NCBI RefSeq assembly: GCF_025024155.1
Contig: NW_026251734.1
Coordinates: forward strand, 124,001 to 188,000
Direction of reading: 5' to 3'
Source of the DNA: Gamsiella multidivaricata
Lineage: Eukaryota > Mortierellomycota > Mortierellomycetes > Mortierellales > Mortierellaceae
Length of the DNA: 64,000 nucleotides
Positions 1-10,358 of this stretch are shown piece after piece. Position numbers and translations under genes: made by a program. The notes under the pieces are model-generated. The model was not told where the DNA came from, did not search any database, and saw only the letters and a program-made list of their open reading frames with translations. Within the stretch, counting starts at the first letter, position 1. Every line of letters starts with the position of its first letter.

Positions 1-1320
1 GGGTTCGCCTTGGTCAGCAACTCCTTGCCCATGCTGGCATAATCAAAGTCGCAATCGTGCTTGTCGATTCCCTTGTGTGTGTCGCAGAACACATATTCAC
101 ATCGACACTTGTTGATAGCCTGCTTCGCGAGTGGGATCTATGAGTTGACAAGCATAAGAGTAAAGACTTGATTAGCTTCATACCGTAATGGCAAATAGCT
201 ATCAAAGTCGTCAATGAAACTACAACTTGAGTGATAAAAACCGTACCTTTGCTCGACACATGAAGCATCGTCCCTTGTTGGCCTGAACTGGCCGCTCACC
301 TGGAGCGGGGCAGTCCGGTGCTTGAGATGATGATGGTACTGCCGGTGAGGGTGTGAGATGGACGAGAGGTTGTGATGGTTGTGGTTGCTGCTGCACTACT
401 ACTGGTCTTGATGAGGGCTGTGCTGGTGCTGGAGAGGTGGAGTTCGATGTTGGGGGCGAGGCTGCGGCAGGGGCTAGATGGGTCAGAGGCAGCTCAGGCC
501 CTGTCTGTTTTGATGCTGAAGTGGCGCCACTGCTGGCGGCAGCAGTATTATTGTTCTTCTGGCTGACCTCCTTGAAGCACTTTGAGCACATGTTATTGCT
601 GATGGGGTTCCTATTATATGGTCACACATAAAAAAAAGACAGAACAGCATCGAAGGATTAGTCAATTCGTTCAAGGAAGGCTCATTTGGTCAGGCGATGA
701 AGAGATCAGAGATCACGCGGACAGGTGTTAAGAGAATAATCGATGACTGTACTGAAAAGATGCAGATACAGTAACAATCAAATAATAAAAAAAGAGAGCC
801 ATCACCACATCGCCTCATTGTCCCATTGCCCGGTTCAGATAGAGGCGACTTTCTTCGTTTGAAGAAGCAGCAGTAAAGGAATGATAAATACTTATAGGTG
901 ACAATGAGGGCAATAGGGTCTAAGGTGTGATTGTTTCCCTTTGGATGCGATTACGAGGCCAATTGCATTTTCAGGGCAAAGACCATCGGATATATCTGTA
1001 GGGGGGAGGGGGAGGAAACCACATTCAATTGCTGAGCATACCAGCAAGGATACAGCAAAGCAATCGATGGAATAGTGAGGGAGAGGGCAAGAGGGCAAGG
1101 GGTGCAAAAAAGAGGGGTGTGCTCTTTGTGTAGAGGTCATTCAACCAGTCTGTGGAGTGGGGCAGAAGGCGACCGCCTTACACACGCACAGCGATTGAAG
1201 GAAGCAGGCATAGCAGGGAACAATAAGAGATAGAGGATGGAGCAATAGTGCTTACCCGTAGAAGCCACAGCCATTAGCGCAGGTGATGGGCACGTTCTGG
1301 GAGGTGTTGTTGTCTTCCAT
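1..1320 (-). CDS. A20/AN1 zinc-finger stress-associated protein (3' end cut by window)
   Basis: Coding exons 1320-1256, 610-247 and 137-1 on the minus strand, joined by GT-AG introns with frame kept. Exon 1 plus the start of exon 2 gives an A20 finger (CANGCGFYGN, then MCSKCFKEV). A long Ser/Pro/Gln-rich linker follows. The next cysteine cluster, GRCFMCRAKIPLAKQA then CRCEYVFCDTHK and HDCDFDYASMGK, is a typical C-terminal AN1 finger. This two-finger layout matches ZFAND5/6 and plant SAP proteins, which bind ubiquitin and act in stress response and proteasome regulation (family knowledge). The gene runs off the left edge just after the AN1 domain, so probably only a few residues and the stop are missing. 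Intron 1 (1255-611) is unusually long for this window. Confidence 0.88.
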
Positions 1321-2277
1321 TGTTGGGGCTGTTACAAGAGGTTGAAGGGAGGAATAGGAAGGGTGATGTACAGGAAGTGTTACAGGAAAGAGAATGGGGT
1401 TGTAGGTGTGGTTGGTGGCAGTGGAGGTAGTGTACAGGGGAAGGAAGGAAAGAGTGGGAGGGGCGAGGAGTGAAAAAGAGTTGAGCTGAGGAAGAAGAAA
1501 AAAAAAAAAAAAAGAGGGAGAGTGGGTGTGGGATGCTGGTCTTTTTATTTCGTTTTTTTTAGTTGGTCGCAGTCGGTTTGCTGGCGACCCAACCAGGTGC
1601 GGCAGAAAGGGAAAAAGGAAAAAAAAAATAGATGCATCCCGAATGACGCACACTGCAGCATGTATGTTCATGTATTATACAACGCACCAAAAATAAATAT
1701 CTGTGTGTCTATCGATCCAAGACAAACAACAACCACACCACTCAATGCATCCACATCCAAAGAAATACAATACCGTGCATTGAACAGCAGCAGTCGACAG
1801 TGAGGACCAGGGGTAGTCCTTCCTCTCTTCCGTCACCTTTGCGGATCTATTACCTCCTGCCCTCCTGTCCTTGGTCCTATGCACCTCGCATCCCATCCCC
1901 TTCATCCTCTCTTCTTCCGGACCTTCTTCTTGATCTTCTTCTCTTTGGAGACTACCGGTCCCTTCTCTTGGATTCTCCTCTTCACTCATTGGCTAAATTT
2001 TCCGTGTCATAGCCTATAAAATAATGCCCTGCCAAAAATGGAAAGTCTATCCCCGCTCTTTCTGCTCCACTTTGTCAATTGACCGGGGACGCCATCTCTT
2101 CACCCGCTTGAACATCATCGACATCATGCATCAGCTCCTCTCTTCTCGGTGACCAAACCCACCAAAAAAGTAACCATTCGCAACACATCGCTGCAACAAC
2201 ACACTATCACTATCACTATCACCATCACCAACAGCAACAGCAACAGCAGCAGCAGCAACCAGGAGCCAAGGACACAC
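1321..2277. promoter_or_regulatory. Divergent promoter region, A20/AN1 gene and PSO2
   Basis: This 957-bp stretch separates two divergently transcribed genes. It holds A-rich and T-rich homopolymer runs (about 1499-1514, 1551-1560, 1620-1628) and a CT-rich zone (1810-1990). There is a 9-codon upstream ORF at 2126-2152 that ends before the PSO2 start codon. No conserved protein-coding signal is seen. Confidence 0.5.
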
Positions 2278-4871
2278 ATGGACAAGAACCAACGAAAGCA
2301 TGACCTTGTAGAATCTCAGAGCGGCTTCGAAATCAATGTCAGAGAGCAACCCTCCACAAAGAAAAAACGAACCCTCTCCTTTCGCAGACCACTGCCCCGC
2401 CTCTCCTCTCCTTCGTCTTTCTCAAACTCAAACTCAGAAACAGGAGCAGGGACCAAGGGGTGCAGCATCGCTGCTTCAGGCAGCACTTCCATACCAACGA
2501 CGTCAGCGATCCCAACAATCCTACCGAGAACTGGCACCACAGCAGAGGACACCCAGAGCGGCCAGCAGGACACTACACAGGGCACTCGAAGCGCAGGAAC
2601 GGTTGGAGCCATTACTGAGTCGGCCTCTGAAACCCGCATCACCTCGCCAAAGAGCTCAGAGCTATGGGACTCACCACCCCTTCCAGATTACGAGGACCAG
2701 AAAGAGCGTTGTCTTCAAGAGGGCATTGACTCAGAAGTTGAGGGTGGCTCCGTTGCAATCCGTACAGGAGCGGCAGAGATCAATTTCAGCTCGACAGATA
2801 TCAAGATTACGAGATTCATACAGGAAGCAGAAGAAGCAGATGACGACCCTGGCAGACGTTATGCAGGTTCTGCAGCTCTAGAGGCAGTGCATTGTCAGGA
2901 AAGCACCGAAGAAGAAGCGATCGTGGAAACCGGCCAGCCATCCGAATCCTTAACCAACCCTGCCCATGACCCGGACTGCGACGAGGACGAGGGGGAGGGA
3001 GTGGATCGTGGCGAGTTTCCCAATGATGATGAGATTCAAGACTGGGGTATGGATGGGTTTCAAAACGACTTTGGCCCATACCCTACTGTGGATCCGGTAC
3101 TAGAGAATGCATGCCCTATCTGTGGCCTGGACTTGTCGAAGCTCAATACCATGGTATACAGAGAAACAGCGGCATGTGTATTTGATGTAAGACATTATCT
3201 TAATATCGATAGACTAATACTTTACTTCATTTGCTGTTGTTAGACACCCAATGCGCATGTGAACCGATGCCTAGATGGAGTGGCATCTGACCCAGTGCCT
3301 GCAGTACTAGCACCAGAATCAGAAGCAACAGGACAGACATCGCTCGGGAACCAATTGACATCCATCATCGGAACCATTCGCTCCGCTGTCACCAATTTTC
3401 AACCGCGTTTAGGGAGCAGCACTAGCACCCCAGCTCCGAAACCATCCACCTCCATCAGCAAACCCATCAACAAATGGCAATCCAAACGAAAAGCCCCTAG
3501 ACCATGCCCTTTTTACAAGAAGATGCCCAGTAAATCCAAAGGACCTGCATGAATCATATTACCTTGAACCAGTTTAATTGCCGATTTTTAATGCTATCCT
3601 GATCTTCTGAAATAGATACCAGCTTCACAGTTGACGCATTTTGTTATGGAGCAGTGGAAGGCTGCGATGCCTATTTTCTATCCCACTTCCATTCAGATCA
3701 TTACGGCGGCCTGACATCGACATGGGACCATGGACCAATTTATTGCTCCAGTATCACAGCAAATCTCGTCATCAGTCGCCTCGGGGTAGACTCCAAATAC
3801 GTCAACAGGTTGCCCATGTGCGTGCCTACTGCCGTCAATGGTGTTACGGTCAGACTCATGGATGCCAACCATTGCCCTGGATCGGTCCTGTTTGTGTTCG
3901 ATTTGGAGAATCCACGGAGGCGCTACCTTCACACAGGCGATTTTAGAGCATGCCCAGAAATGTGTGTGGACCCGATCCTTCGTCAGCCACAAAATATTCC
4001 GATCGACATTCTCTATCTCGATACGACTTACAGTAACCCTCGATACACTTTCCCATCTCAGGAACTTGTTATTCGAGAGACAGCCAATCTTGTTTGCAGG
4101 GAGCTAGGTATTAACAACGATGCCGCCATCACTGCGCCAGTGGTCCAGATCACCAAAAGACTGAATTTTATGGAGACCTGGCTAAAGATGGAATCCGGAA
4201 ACAGCGAGAAACTGCAGTTAATGTCGACCAAGACGTCGCAGAGCATAAAAGCAAAGCAAAGATGGCAGGAGCCTATGGATAGGAGCAAGGTCGTCATTTG
4301 CGTAGGCACGTATCTGATTGGCAAGGAGCGTGTCTTCAAGGCAATCGCCAAAGCCATCAAGAGCAAGGTCTTTGTTCAGCATTCGAAGCTGCAGATTTTA
4401 GGATGTCTTGAAGATCAGGAGCTCATGGGTATGCTGACCAGGGATCGACTGGAGGCGCAGGTGCACCTGGTACATATGGGCTCCGACATGTCGCCGGAAT
4501 CACTGCAGGACTATCTCGATGCGCTTGCGCCGACCTTCACACGTCTTATCGCCATTCGACCTACAGGGTGGACATTCACTGGTTCGAGAAAATTCACGTC
4601 TGCGGACAACAGATCGAATGAGCAGCCCCGGACACCAACACCGACGAGTCTGGAGCTCAAGCCCAGTTTTACGTCTCCTATGGTCAAGATATACCCTGTT
4701 CCGTATTCGGAACACTCTAGCTTTAATGAACTCGCAGGGTTTGTTCGGTCCCTTAATATCGCCAGAATCATACCAACAGTCGGCGTGGGAAGCGAGAATG
4801 GCCGGCATGCCATGACGGAGTGGTTCAAGCGTTGGGAAGACGAGCGGCGACAGGGCGTTGGGTGGGAGTGA
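2278..4871 (+). CDS. PSO2: DNA interstrand-crosslink repair nuclease PSO2/SNM1 (DCLRE1A family)
   Basis: Exons 2278-3186, 3244-3529 and 3616-4871 give an 816-residue protein. Residues about 279-312 form a UBZ4-type zinc finger (CPICGLDL, then HVNRC) that is completed only by splicing out intron 1. After a basic linker and the CPFYKKMP signature comes the metallo-beta-lactamase core with HFHSDH at 422-427. MDANHCPGSVLF, HTGDFRACPEM and LDTTYSNPRYTF follow, then the beta-CASP region ending in PYSEHSSF and VGVGSEN. This is the full motif order of SNM1A/Pso2, a 5' exonuclease for interstrand crosslinks in the nucleus (family knowledge). The start at 2278 is the first in-frame ATG; an upstream 9-codon ORF precedes it. 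The long Ser/Thr-rich N-terminus is poorly constrained. Confidence 0.95.
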
Positions 4872-4999
4872 TAGATGGCAATAAAGTATTATTTTGCCAC
4901 CAATTTGCAAGAGTGACTGTCCAGACTTGACAAAAACAGCGTACTCTGGAAAGCATGTTGCACACTCTGATCATCAAGTTACAGCCGCACATCGCCAAC

Positions 5000-6091
5000 A
5001 TGCCGGACGAGGAAATGTCAACTACAGAGAACAAGTGGGACGAGACCATGGAAATGGCGTTATTCTATGCCGCCATCAAATTTAAACCCGTCGGTACGGA
5101 TCGCTCAAATGAGATACCAAGGCGACAGAGATCCCTTTAAACGTCTATCCCTGCAAGTGCCTTGGAAGCATGGACTAATGACGACTTGATTGAATGCTTC
5201 GTGTTTTAGGGATGCACAAACACTTTCGGATGATCAACCTCCACAAACACTTCAACAAGCATTCACCGACACCGTGCGCGATAGCCGAGCTATGGGAGAA
5301 ATTGGGCACAATGTACGACCTACAAACATTGGACGAGCGGGTATGTTCTTTTTTCTCATCAGCACTTCTCGCTACTTGAAGCTATCTCAGGATATCACAG
5401 AAACGTGAGCACTTAACTGACTGTCGCATCACTTCCATAGGAGGATTCTGGAATGTTTGTGGACGAGGATGAAGGCGATGAAGAGGACGAGGACGAGGAG
5501 CAGGGTATCAGCTTCAAGAACAGCGAAGAGTTCGTATTACCCCTTCATGAATTCGACCACCTTGTGCCAGAAGTGGCACCAGACCCGTCCAGGAAATCAT
5601 CACCATCACCCATGAGAACCACACGGGCCCACCGAGAGGGATCGCAGACCGATTCGAGTCGCGCGTCATCACCGGATGAAGACGATTGTACGTCTTTCAT
5701 GCATAGTCCTGAACATAACCAAGCAATGTTTTGTTGAAACTAACAGGGATCTCTTTCTCTCTTTCTCTCTTTCTCTCGCTCTGATTCTCTCTCTTTATCT
5801 CTATCTCTTTCGGGACAATTAGTGCCAAGGAAGCGGCGCATCTCAAGGGCAACCAAGAAATCGGACGTGAACGAGACTCCGAGTCCAAGGACTTCGGGTT
5901 CTACAACAGGTTCATCCACCCGACGTGCGACGCGTGCAAAGGCTGAACCGGCTAGTACTCCGGCCCGTGGCCGCAAAAGTGGAAAGAAGGTATGTAGGCT
6001 GGGACACAATGTTGTTGGCTTTCACTGTCCTTAACACTTACATCTCTAACACCATATTTTTATTTTTATTTTTATTTGATTTGTGTAGTAA
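5000..6091 (+). CDS. EAF7: NuA4 histone acetyltransferase subunit EAF7 / MRGBP homologue
   Basis: Exons 5000-5093, 5210-5340, 5441-5687, 5823-5989 and a last exon holding only the stop (6089-6091). The first two exons encode the CT20/Eaf7 domain: a Trp-led start, MEMALFYAAIKFKPVG, MHKHFRMINLHKHF, and AELWEKLGTMYDLQTLDE. That is the MRGBP pattern; the protein links MRG15/Eaf3 to NuA4 in the nucleus. The remainder is an acidic stretch (5455-5520) and a basic Ser/Thr-rich tail ending in Lys-Lys, usual for Eaf7. An in-frame ATG at 4955 could extend the N-terminus by 15 residues; I prefer 5000 because the extension does not look conserved. The gene begins 128 bp after the PSO2 stop. Intron 4 could be retained, adding about 15 codons. 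Confidence 0.85.
5752..5815 (+). repeat. CT-rich microsatellite in EAF7 intron 3
   Basis: Almost pure pyrimidine repeat built on TCTCTT units within the intron 5688-5822. It probably acts as an extended polypyrimidine tract before the acceptor at 5821-5822. The minus-strand reading of this tract is an artefact. Confidence 0.8.
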
Positions 6092-6215
6092 AGGAGGACC
6101 ATTGACAATCGTATGCCTGGCTGTATCCCTCGATGTAATCAGAAAGCTGGAACCTTATCGGACATAATCATCATCACAGGTCATACAGTTCTGGTAGTAC
6201 TCGAATCTGATACCA

Positions 6216-6248
<33 letters not shown>

Positions 6249-6548
6249 ACCTAATAAAACTTGTACCATAGCAATCAAACTGTTAACGACCGAGGATCCT
6301 AGAAGAAGCTGGATTGTTCTTCTACTCCCAAAAGACCGTAGAAAATGCGTCGAAGGAGCTAAACTTTTTTACATAGAGAGAGTGAGGAGCGTTCCTCTTG
6401 CCCTCAGTCCTGTGAAAAACATGTACGCGTCGACAAATGATGAAAACTCACTTGAATACAGGAAGGGAATTGCACTTTCAGCAGTGGCAACAATAGATTA
6501 TAAAGGGATAGGAAAACTGGAAGGCCCGAGAAGAGGAGCTCGACATTC

Positions 6549-6580
<32 letters not shown>

Positions 6581-6769
6581 GCGTTCATTCTTACATTAAC
6601 TTTGTACTACATACTGACCACACGCTTTTTCGTGCATTATGCCTACAACCAACTCGGCGATGTCTATGCATCAAGGCTGGGCGAGGTTCTGACTACAAAA
6701 GTGAACGTGGAAGTACAGAGGCTTTGGCCAGCAGTTTAAAATGAGCGGATACATTGACCCTGAAGTGGT
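6092..6769. other. Intergenic, two long A tracts
   Basis: No conserved coding signal. It contains uninterrupted A runs at about 6219-6246 and 6550-6579. The Lys-rich reading frame across the second run is a consequence of the homopolymer. Confidence 0.5.
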
Positions 6770-7545
6770 ATCAGTAGCGAACCTCAAGTCGCTCATATCC
6801 TTCTTTGTCAAAATTAAAGCAACCGACCTGGGGTCAATGCTGCTGATAGAAGATGCATACAGCCTTATAATGCAATAGGAGTCAAGGCGATGTGTAAGAA
6901 GCCCTCGGCAGTTGATGTCTTGACGGACGAAAATGTTAACGAGAGGATTGGTACCACTGGAAAAGACTATTTATCTTGTCAAGTTCTATGCCCTTCGACT
7001 ACTAGGCTTTGAGTATCACTCTTTCTGCTTGTTCCTTTACGAGTGTTATTTATTCATACCAGTCCTAATCTCTTTATATTCTCATTTCATAACTTCCGCA
7101 TAAGAGAAGGTCGCGTTCGGTCAGATCTCTTGCAAGAAACGGCTTTTATTGTATCAACAGAAAGTAGAGTACTGATCAATCGTCAAATGCCTGCTATTCA
7201 CTCCTCTCCAGATCGGCCCTCCGACTCAAACAACGTCTGCAGAAAAATATGATATCGAAGGCTGCTCATCATCAGGTTCCTCGATGCTCACTGCAAGATT
7301 CACAAACTACAATGGCGGTCGCAGCGAGAACAATCTTGCCAAGTTTGTCACCAAAAAGGCCGGCTCCAAGCGCACGTCAGGCGGCTGTTTAGCTCCCGAA
7401 GCCGGTCGTATTCCCTCCCCTCCTCCTCCTCTTCCTCCTTGGCTACCACCGTAGAAAAGCTCACCAGGGCCAGTACACCCGAGGAGACGAAAGCACCGGC
7501 TATGGAGGACATCAAGTCGGGGGGTGCCACCATGACCATGGTATT
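6770..7545 (+). pseudogene. Decayed protein disulfide isomerase (two-thioredoxin ERp38 type)
   Basis: Several separated plus-strand fragments read like consecutive pieces of one ER disulfide isomerase. About 6778-6830 gives NLKSLISFFVKIKA, like the end of a first thioredoxin domain. 6893-6960 gives KKPSAVDVLTDENVNERIG, the start of the second. After a frame change near 6968 comes TIYLVKFYA, where a working enzyme would continue with its CGHC active site; here it runs into unrelated residues. 7245-7390 gives KYDIEG, then YNGGRSENNLAKFVTKKAG and PEAGRI, the linker to the C-terminal helical domain. About 7440-7530 holds a possible remnant of that domain. Frame changes, stops, the lost active site and a shortened middle all indicate a dead copy. 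Functional PDI oxidises and isomerises disulfides in the ER. Confidence 0.75.
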
Positions 7546-7952
7546 ACTGTTCCAAAGGAGGAGTTGTATATTTCTTTCTTCATTTCAAACAGGACGAAGA
7601 ACAAATGCCTAGTATGTCTTATTGCTACATCCAGCAATGGTTCTTTGCCTTGTCGAGCAAATCAGGCGGCATACAAACCCTTCTCCCGCTGAATGTGTCC
7701 CATCAAAGCACACGCAGGGCTGTCCTTTCGCCCGAGAACAAAAAAGATACGCGACATTGCTCCATATACTCACCAAAACGGACATAGTAGGCCAAACGTT
7801 TTATCATATCCCGTTGCTTTCTGCATTTTTGACACGTAATAAAATAGACACATCCAGTCCTGTTTTCCGCCTGACAATATCTTCCACTACCCAATCTTCA
7901 ATGACTCTGCGGGTCGAGCGATCCCGCTTCTTGCTACAGCGCCCGGTTGGAC
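7546..7952. other. Intergenic, 3' side of the FET gene
   Basis: No conserved coding signal on either strand. It probably contains the 3' untranslated region of the minus-strand FET gene. Open frames here are short and compositionally unconvincing. Confidence 0.4.
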
Positions 7953-10088
7953 TTAGTAGGGTCTGTCACGACGGTCGTAGCGGCGATCATCCCGATCTGC
8001 ACCGCCACTACCGCCGTACGATCCTCTTCCGCCGTCATCGCGACCGCCTCGTCCTCCACCTCCTCCGCCGCTGCGGTCAGATCGGTCACCATACCCACCT
8101 GAGCTGCCTCGGCCACCGTAGCCGCCACGGTCACCGCCTCCGCCGTAACTACCCCGCTCGCTGCTGCCTCCATATCCGCCGCGATCTCCGCCACCATAGC
8201 CACCACGGTCTCCTCTACTATCGCCACCGTAACTTGAGCGTCCTCTGTCTCCTCCACCTCCGTATCGCGAGCCACCGCCACCTGGAGGACCGCCAGCGCC
8301 TGGTGGTCTAGGAGCCTGGCATCGGAAGCACTCTTGTCTACTGGCAAAATTGTTCTTCTGGCAACTGTAGTTTTAAGAAATGAACGGAGGAAACAAAACA
8401 GATGGTAAGCAAACAGGCCCATTGATGGGCTACATTAACCAGGCCTTGTTTCAGGCTAATCCATTGGTTTACCTGTCGCAAATCCAGTCGCCTTCGCGTG
8501 GTGGTGGTCCGCCACCACCACCACCATTGAAGCCACCACGTCCACCACCGCGTCCGCCTGAAAATCCTCCGCGGTCGCTCCCACCTGCAAATCCCCCGCG
8601 GTCGCTTCCACCTCCGAAGCCGCCGCGACCACGTCCGCGGCCACGGCCGCTGAATCCACCAGCCCATACTTTTTGTTCCGACATCTCCACTTTGATGGTC
8701 TATAGTAATAAATATTAAGAGATTATGTATAAACTTACAGTTAATATCTGCAAATGAGAACAGGACAATGAAACACATAGCAACATAGATGAAGATAGTG
8801 GAATGAACTACTTACGTGGCCGTGAAAGTCTTTGCCGTTGAACCATTTGATAGCCGCATCGGTGGTGTATGGATCTTCGTACGTGATGGTGGCTAAAGGC
8901 ATGGGAGAGGATAGAATAATGTCAGGGCTAGCGTTGAAGATAGAGTGCATAGCTATGGTGACGTTCGTGATCGCATACCATCTCCTTTAGGTATGCCTGT
9001 AGCACTATCTACGTAAATGCGAACTGAACAATGAAAAGAAGACGGAGAGGTGAGTACTCCTGTCAATTAGTCCTCTGAATGATTTCAGTGATCAACCAAT
9101 GATCATTACAACATACTCTTAGGTGTCATTGTTCTCTTGTCAATCTTGATGCGTCCAATGGATGAGAACAGTTCATCCAGCTTCGCTGACAAGTCCTTCT
9201 CTGACATATCTGTTCCCAGGCCGCTGATGTACACGGTATCTGAGCTCTTCTGAACCTGGGGTTCATCTGGATCTAATAGATAGAATCGTCAATGCCGGCC
9301 ATTAGTCTCAATGCCCATGCTCGCAAATTAAAAACATTGATTCATGCGGTGAAGCAATAGACATACTTCCGCCATATCCACCACCTCCATGCTGCGATGA
9401 CGATCCATGGCGATCTCCACCATAGGACGATCCAGATCTCTCGTCGCGATCGCCATAGCCACCGCGGCCAGAATCCCGTCCAGAATCCCGTCCAGAGTCT
9501 CGCCCAGAGTCGCGGCCTCCATCACGGTCGCTCGAGGAATGGCCGTAGCCGGCTCCATCACGCGACGAAAATCCAGAGCCATAAGGGGCAGATGAATATC
9601 CCCCTCTTGAATCTCCATATCCAGAACGAGAAGAGTCATAGTCTGCCCTGCTGGCATCTCCACTTCCTCTGCTATGGTCGTGTTCTCCTTGTGCGCCAGA
9701 ACCATAACCAGCGCCAGCACCGACGCCAGTAGGAGCAGCAGGGGCACCATAGGCAGCATTGGGATCACTAGCTGGAGCGGTTCCTGCAGCCACAGCAGCG
9801 GCATAGGCAGCGGATGCTCCTGGGCCGTAGTAAGCATCATAGGCAGCTTGAGCCTCTGCGTCTATTGATTAATAAGGATGGTTATGAGGAAGCCACTCTT
9901 GCACTTTGGAAAGAAAAGGCATGCTTTTTTTTTTTATTTCTGTTCAAAAAACTGAATGAGATGAACACTAGGTGGTTCTGGTCTGGTCATTTACATTGGG
10001 CGTACTGCTGCTCGTAGCTCAAAGCAGCTGCTGCGTTGGGATCCTCTGCGGCACCCGCGCTGGGGGTGGATGCAGGTCTGTCGGCCAT
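7953..10088 (-). CDS. FET-family RNA-binding protein (FUS/EWS/TAF15/Cabeza-like)
   Basis: Seven exons on the minus strand: 10088-9995, 9861-9367, 9272-9117, 9023-8979, 8892-8816, 8699-8473 and 8364-7953; 501 residues. Residues 1-196 are a low-complexity Ala/Gly/Ser/Tyr/Asp region with repeated GRDS units. An RRM follows (TVYISGLGTDMSEKDL, IRIYVDSATGIPKGDA, KWFNGKDFHGH, TIKVEM). Then come RGG/GGF repeats and a RanBP2-type zinc finger (DWIC, then C, N, CFRC). The C-terminus is a second RGG-rich tail ending DRPY. The order prion-like region, RRM, RGG, RanBP2 finger, RGG is that of FET proteins, which act in transcription and splicing in the nucleus and readily phase separate. A 9-nt AG/GT-flanked segment at 8747-8739 could be an optional micro-exon. 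The minus-strand frame shift of the RGG part gives false Ala/Val ORFs. Confidence 0.9.
9458..9515 (-). repeat. GRDS coding tandem repeat in the FET gene
   Basis: A 12-bp unit is repeated about four times and encodes Gly-Arg-Asp-Ser tandemly inside the low-complexity domain. Such Arg-containing repeats in FET proteins contribute to multivalent RNA and protein contacts (family knowledge). Confidence 0.7.
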
Positions 10089-10358
10089 GATTGGGAGGAT
10101 AGTAAAGTAGAAGGGGAACGAGGGAGTTGAGGGATGATCGTGTTGGGTTACGAAGTCTTTGTTCCTCGAGAGGAGAATGTAGGGGAAATAAGCGAAAGGT
10201 GACGTGAACATGACCTTTACTTCCATCGCACACTCCTTCCTACCGCCAGTCCGCCGCTCGGAGGAAGTTGATTCGCAGGCAATCACTAGGCCTTGATCGA
10301 TCTCTCCTTTCTCTTCATCACCATCCCTTCGTTACTCTTCATCCTCCGTCATACAGCC
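10089..10358. promoter_or_regulatory. Bidirectional promoter, FET gene and NDUFA9
   Basis: A 270-bp head-to-head spacer between the minus-strand FET gene and the plus-strand NDUFA9 gene. No clear TATA box is seen. Both transcription starts must lie within this short interval, so shared control is possible. Confidence 0.55.

Noticed and set aside
2336..2881. 181-residue plus-strand ORF overlapping PSO2 exon 1
   Set aside because: It is low-complexity, out of frame with PSO2 and has no recognisable domain. The PSO2 frame continues into the UBZ finger.
6544..6590. Poly-A tail suggestive of a LINE or retrocopy insertion
   Set aside because: Similar A runs occur at many intergenic and intronic places in the window, and no reverse transcriptase or target duplication is seen next to it. 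The nearby PDI relic does not end at a poly-A run.
7934..8422. 162-residue minus-strand ORF rich in Ala and Val
   Set aside because: It is the wrong frame of the FET C-terminal RGG exon. The true frame, set by splicing after DWICD, contains the zinc finger and RGG repeats.
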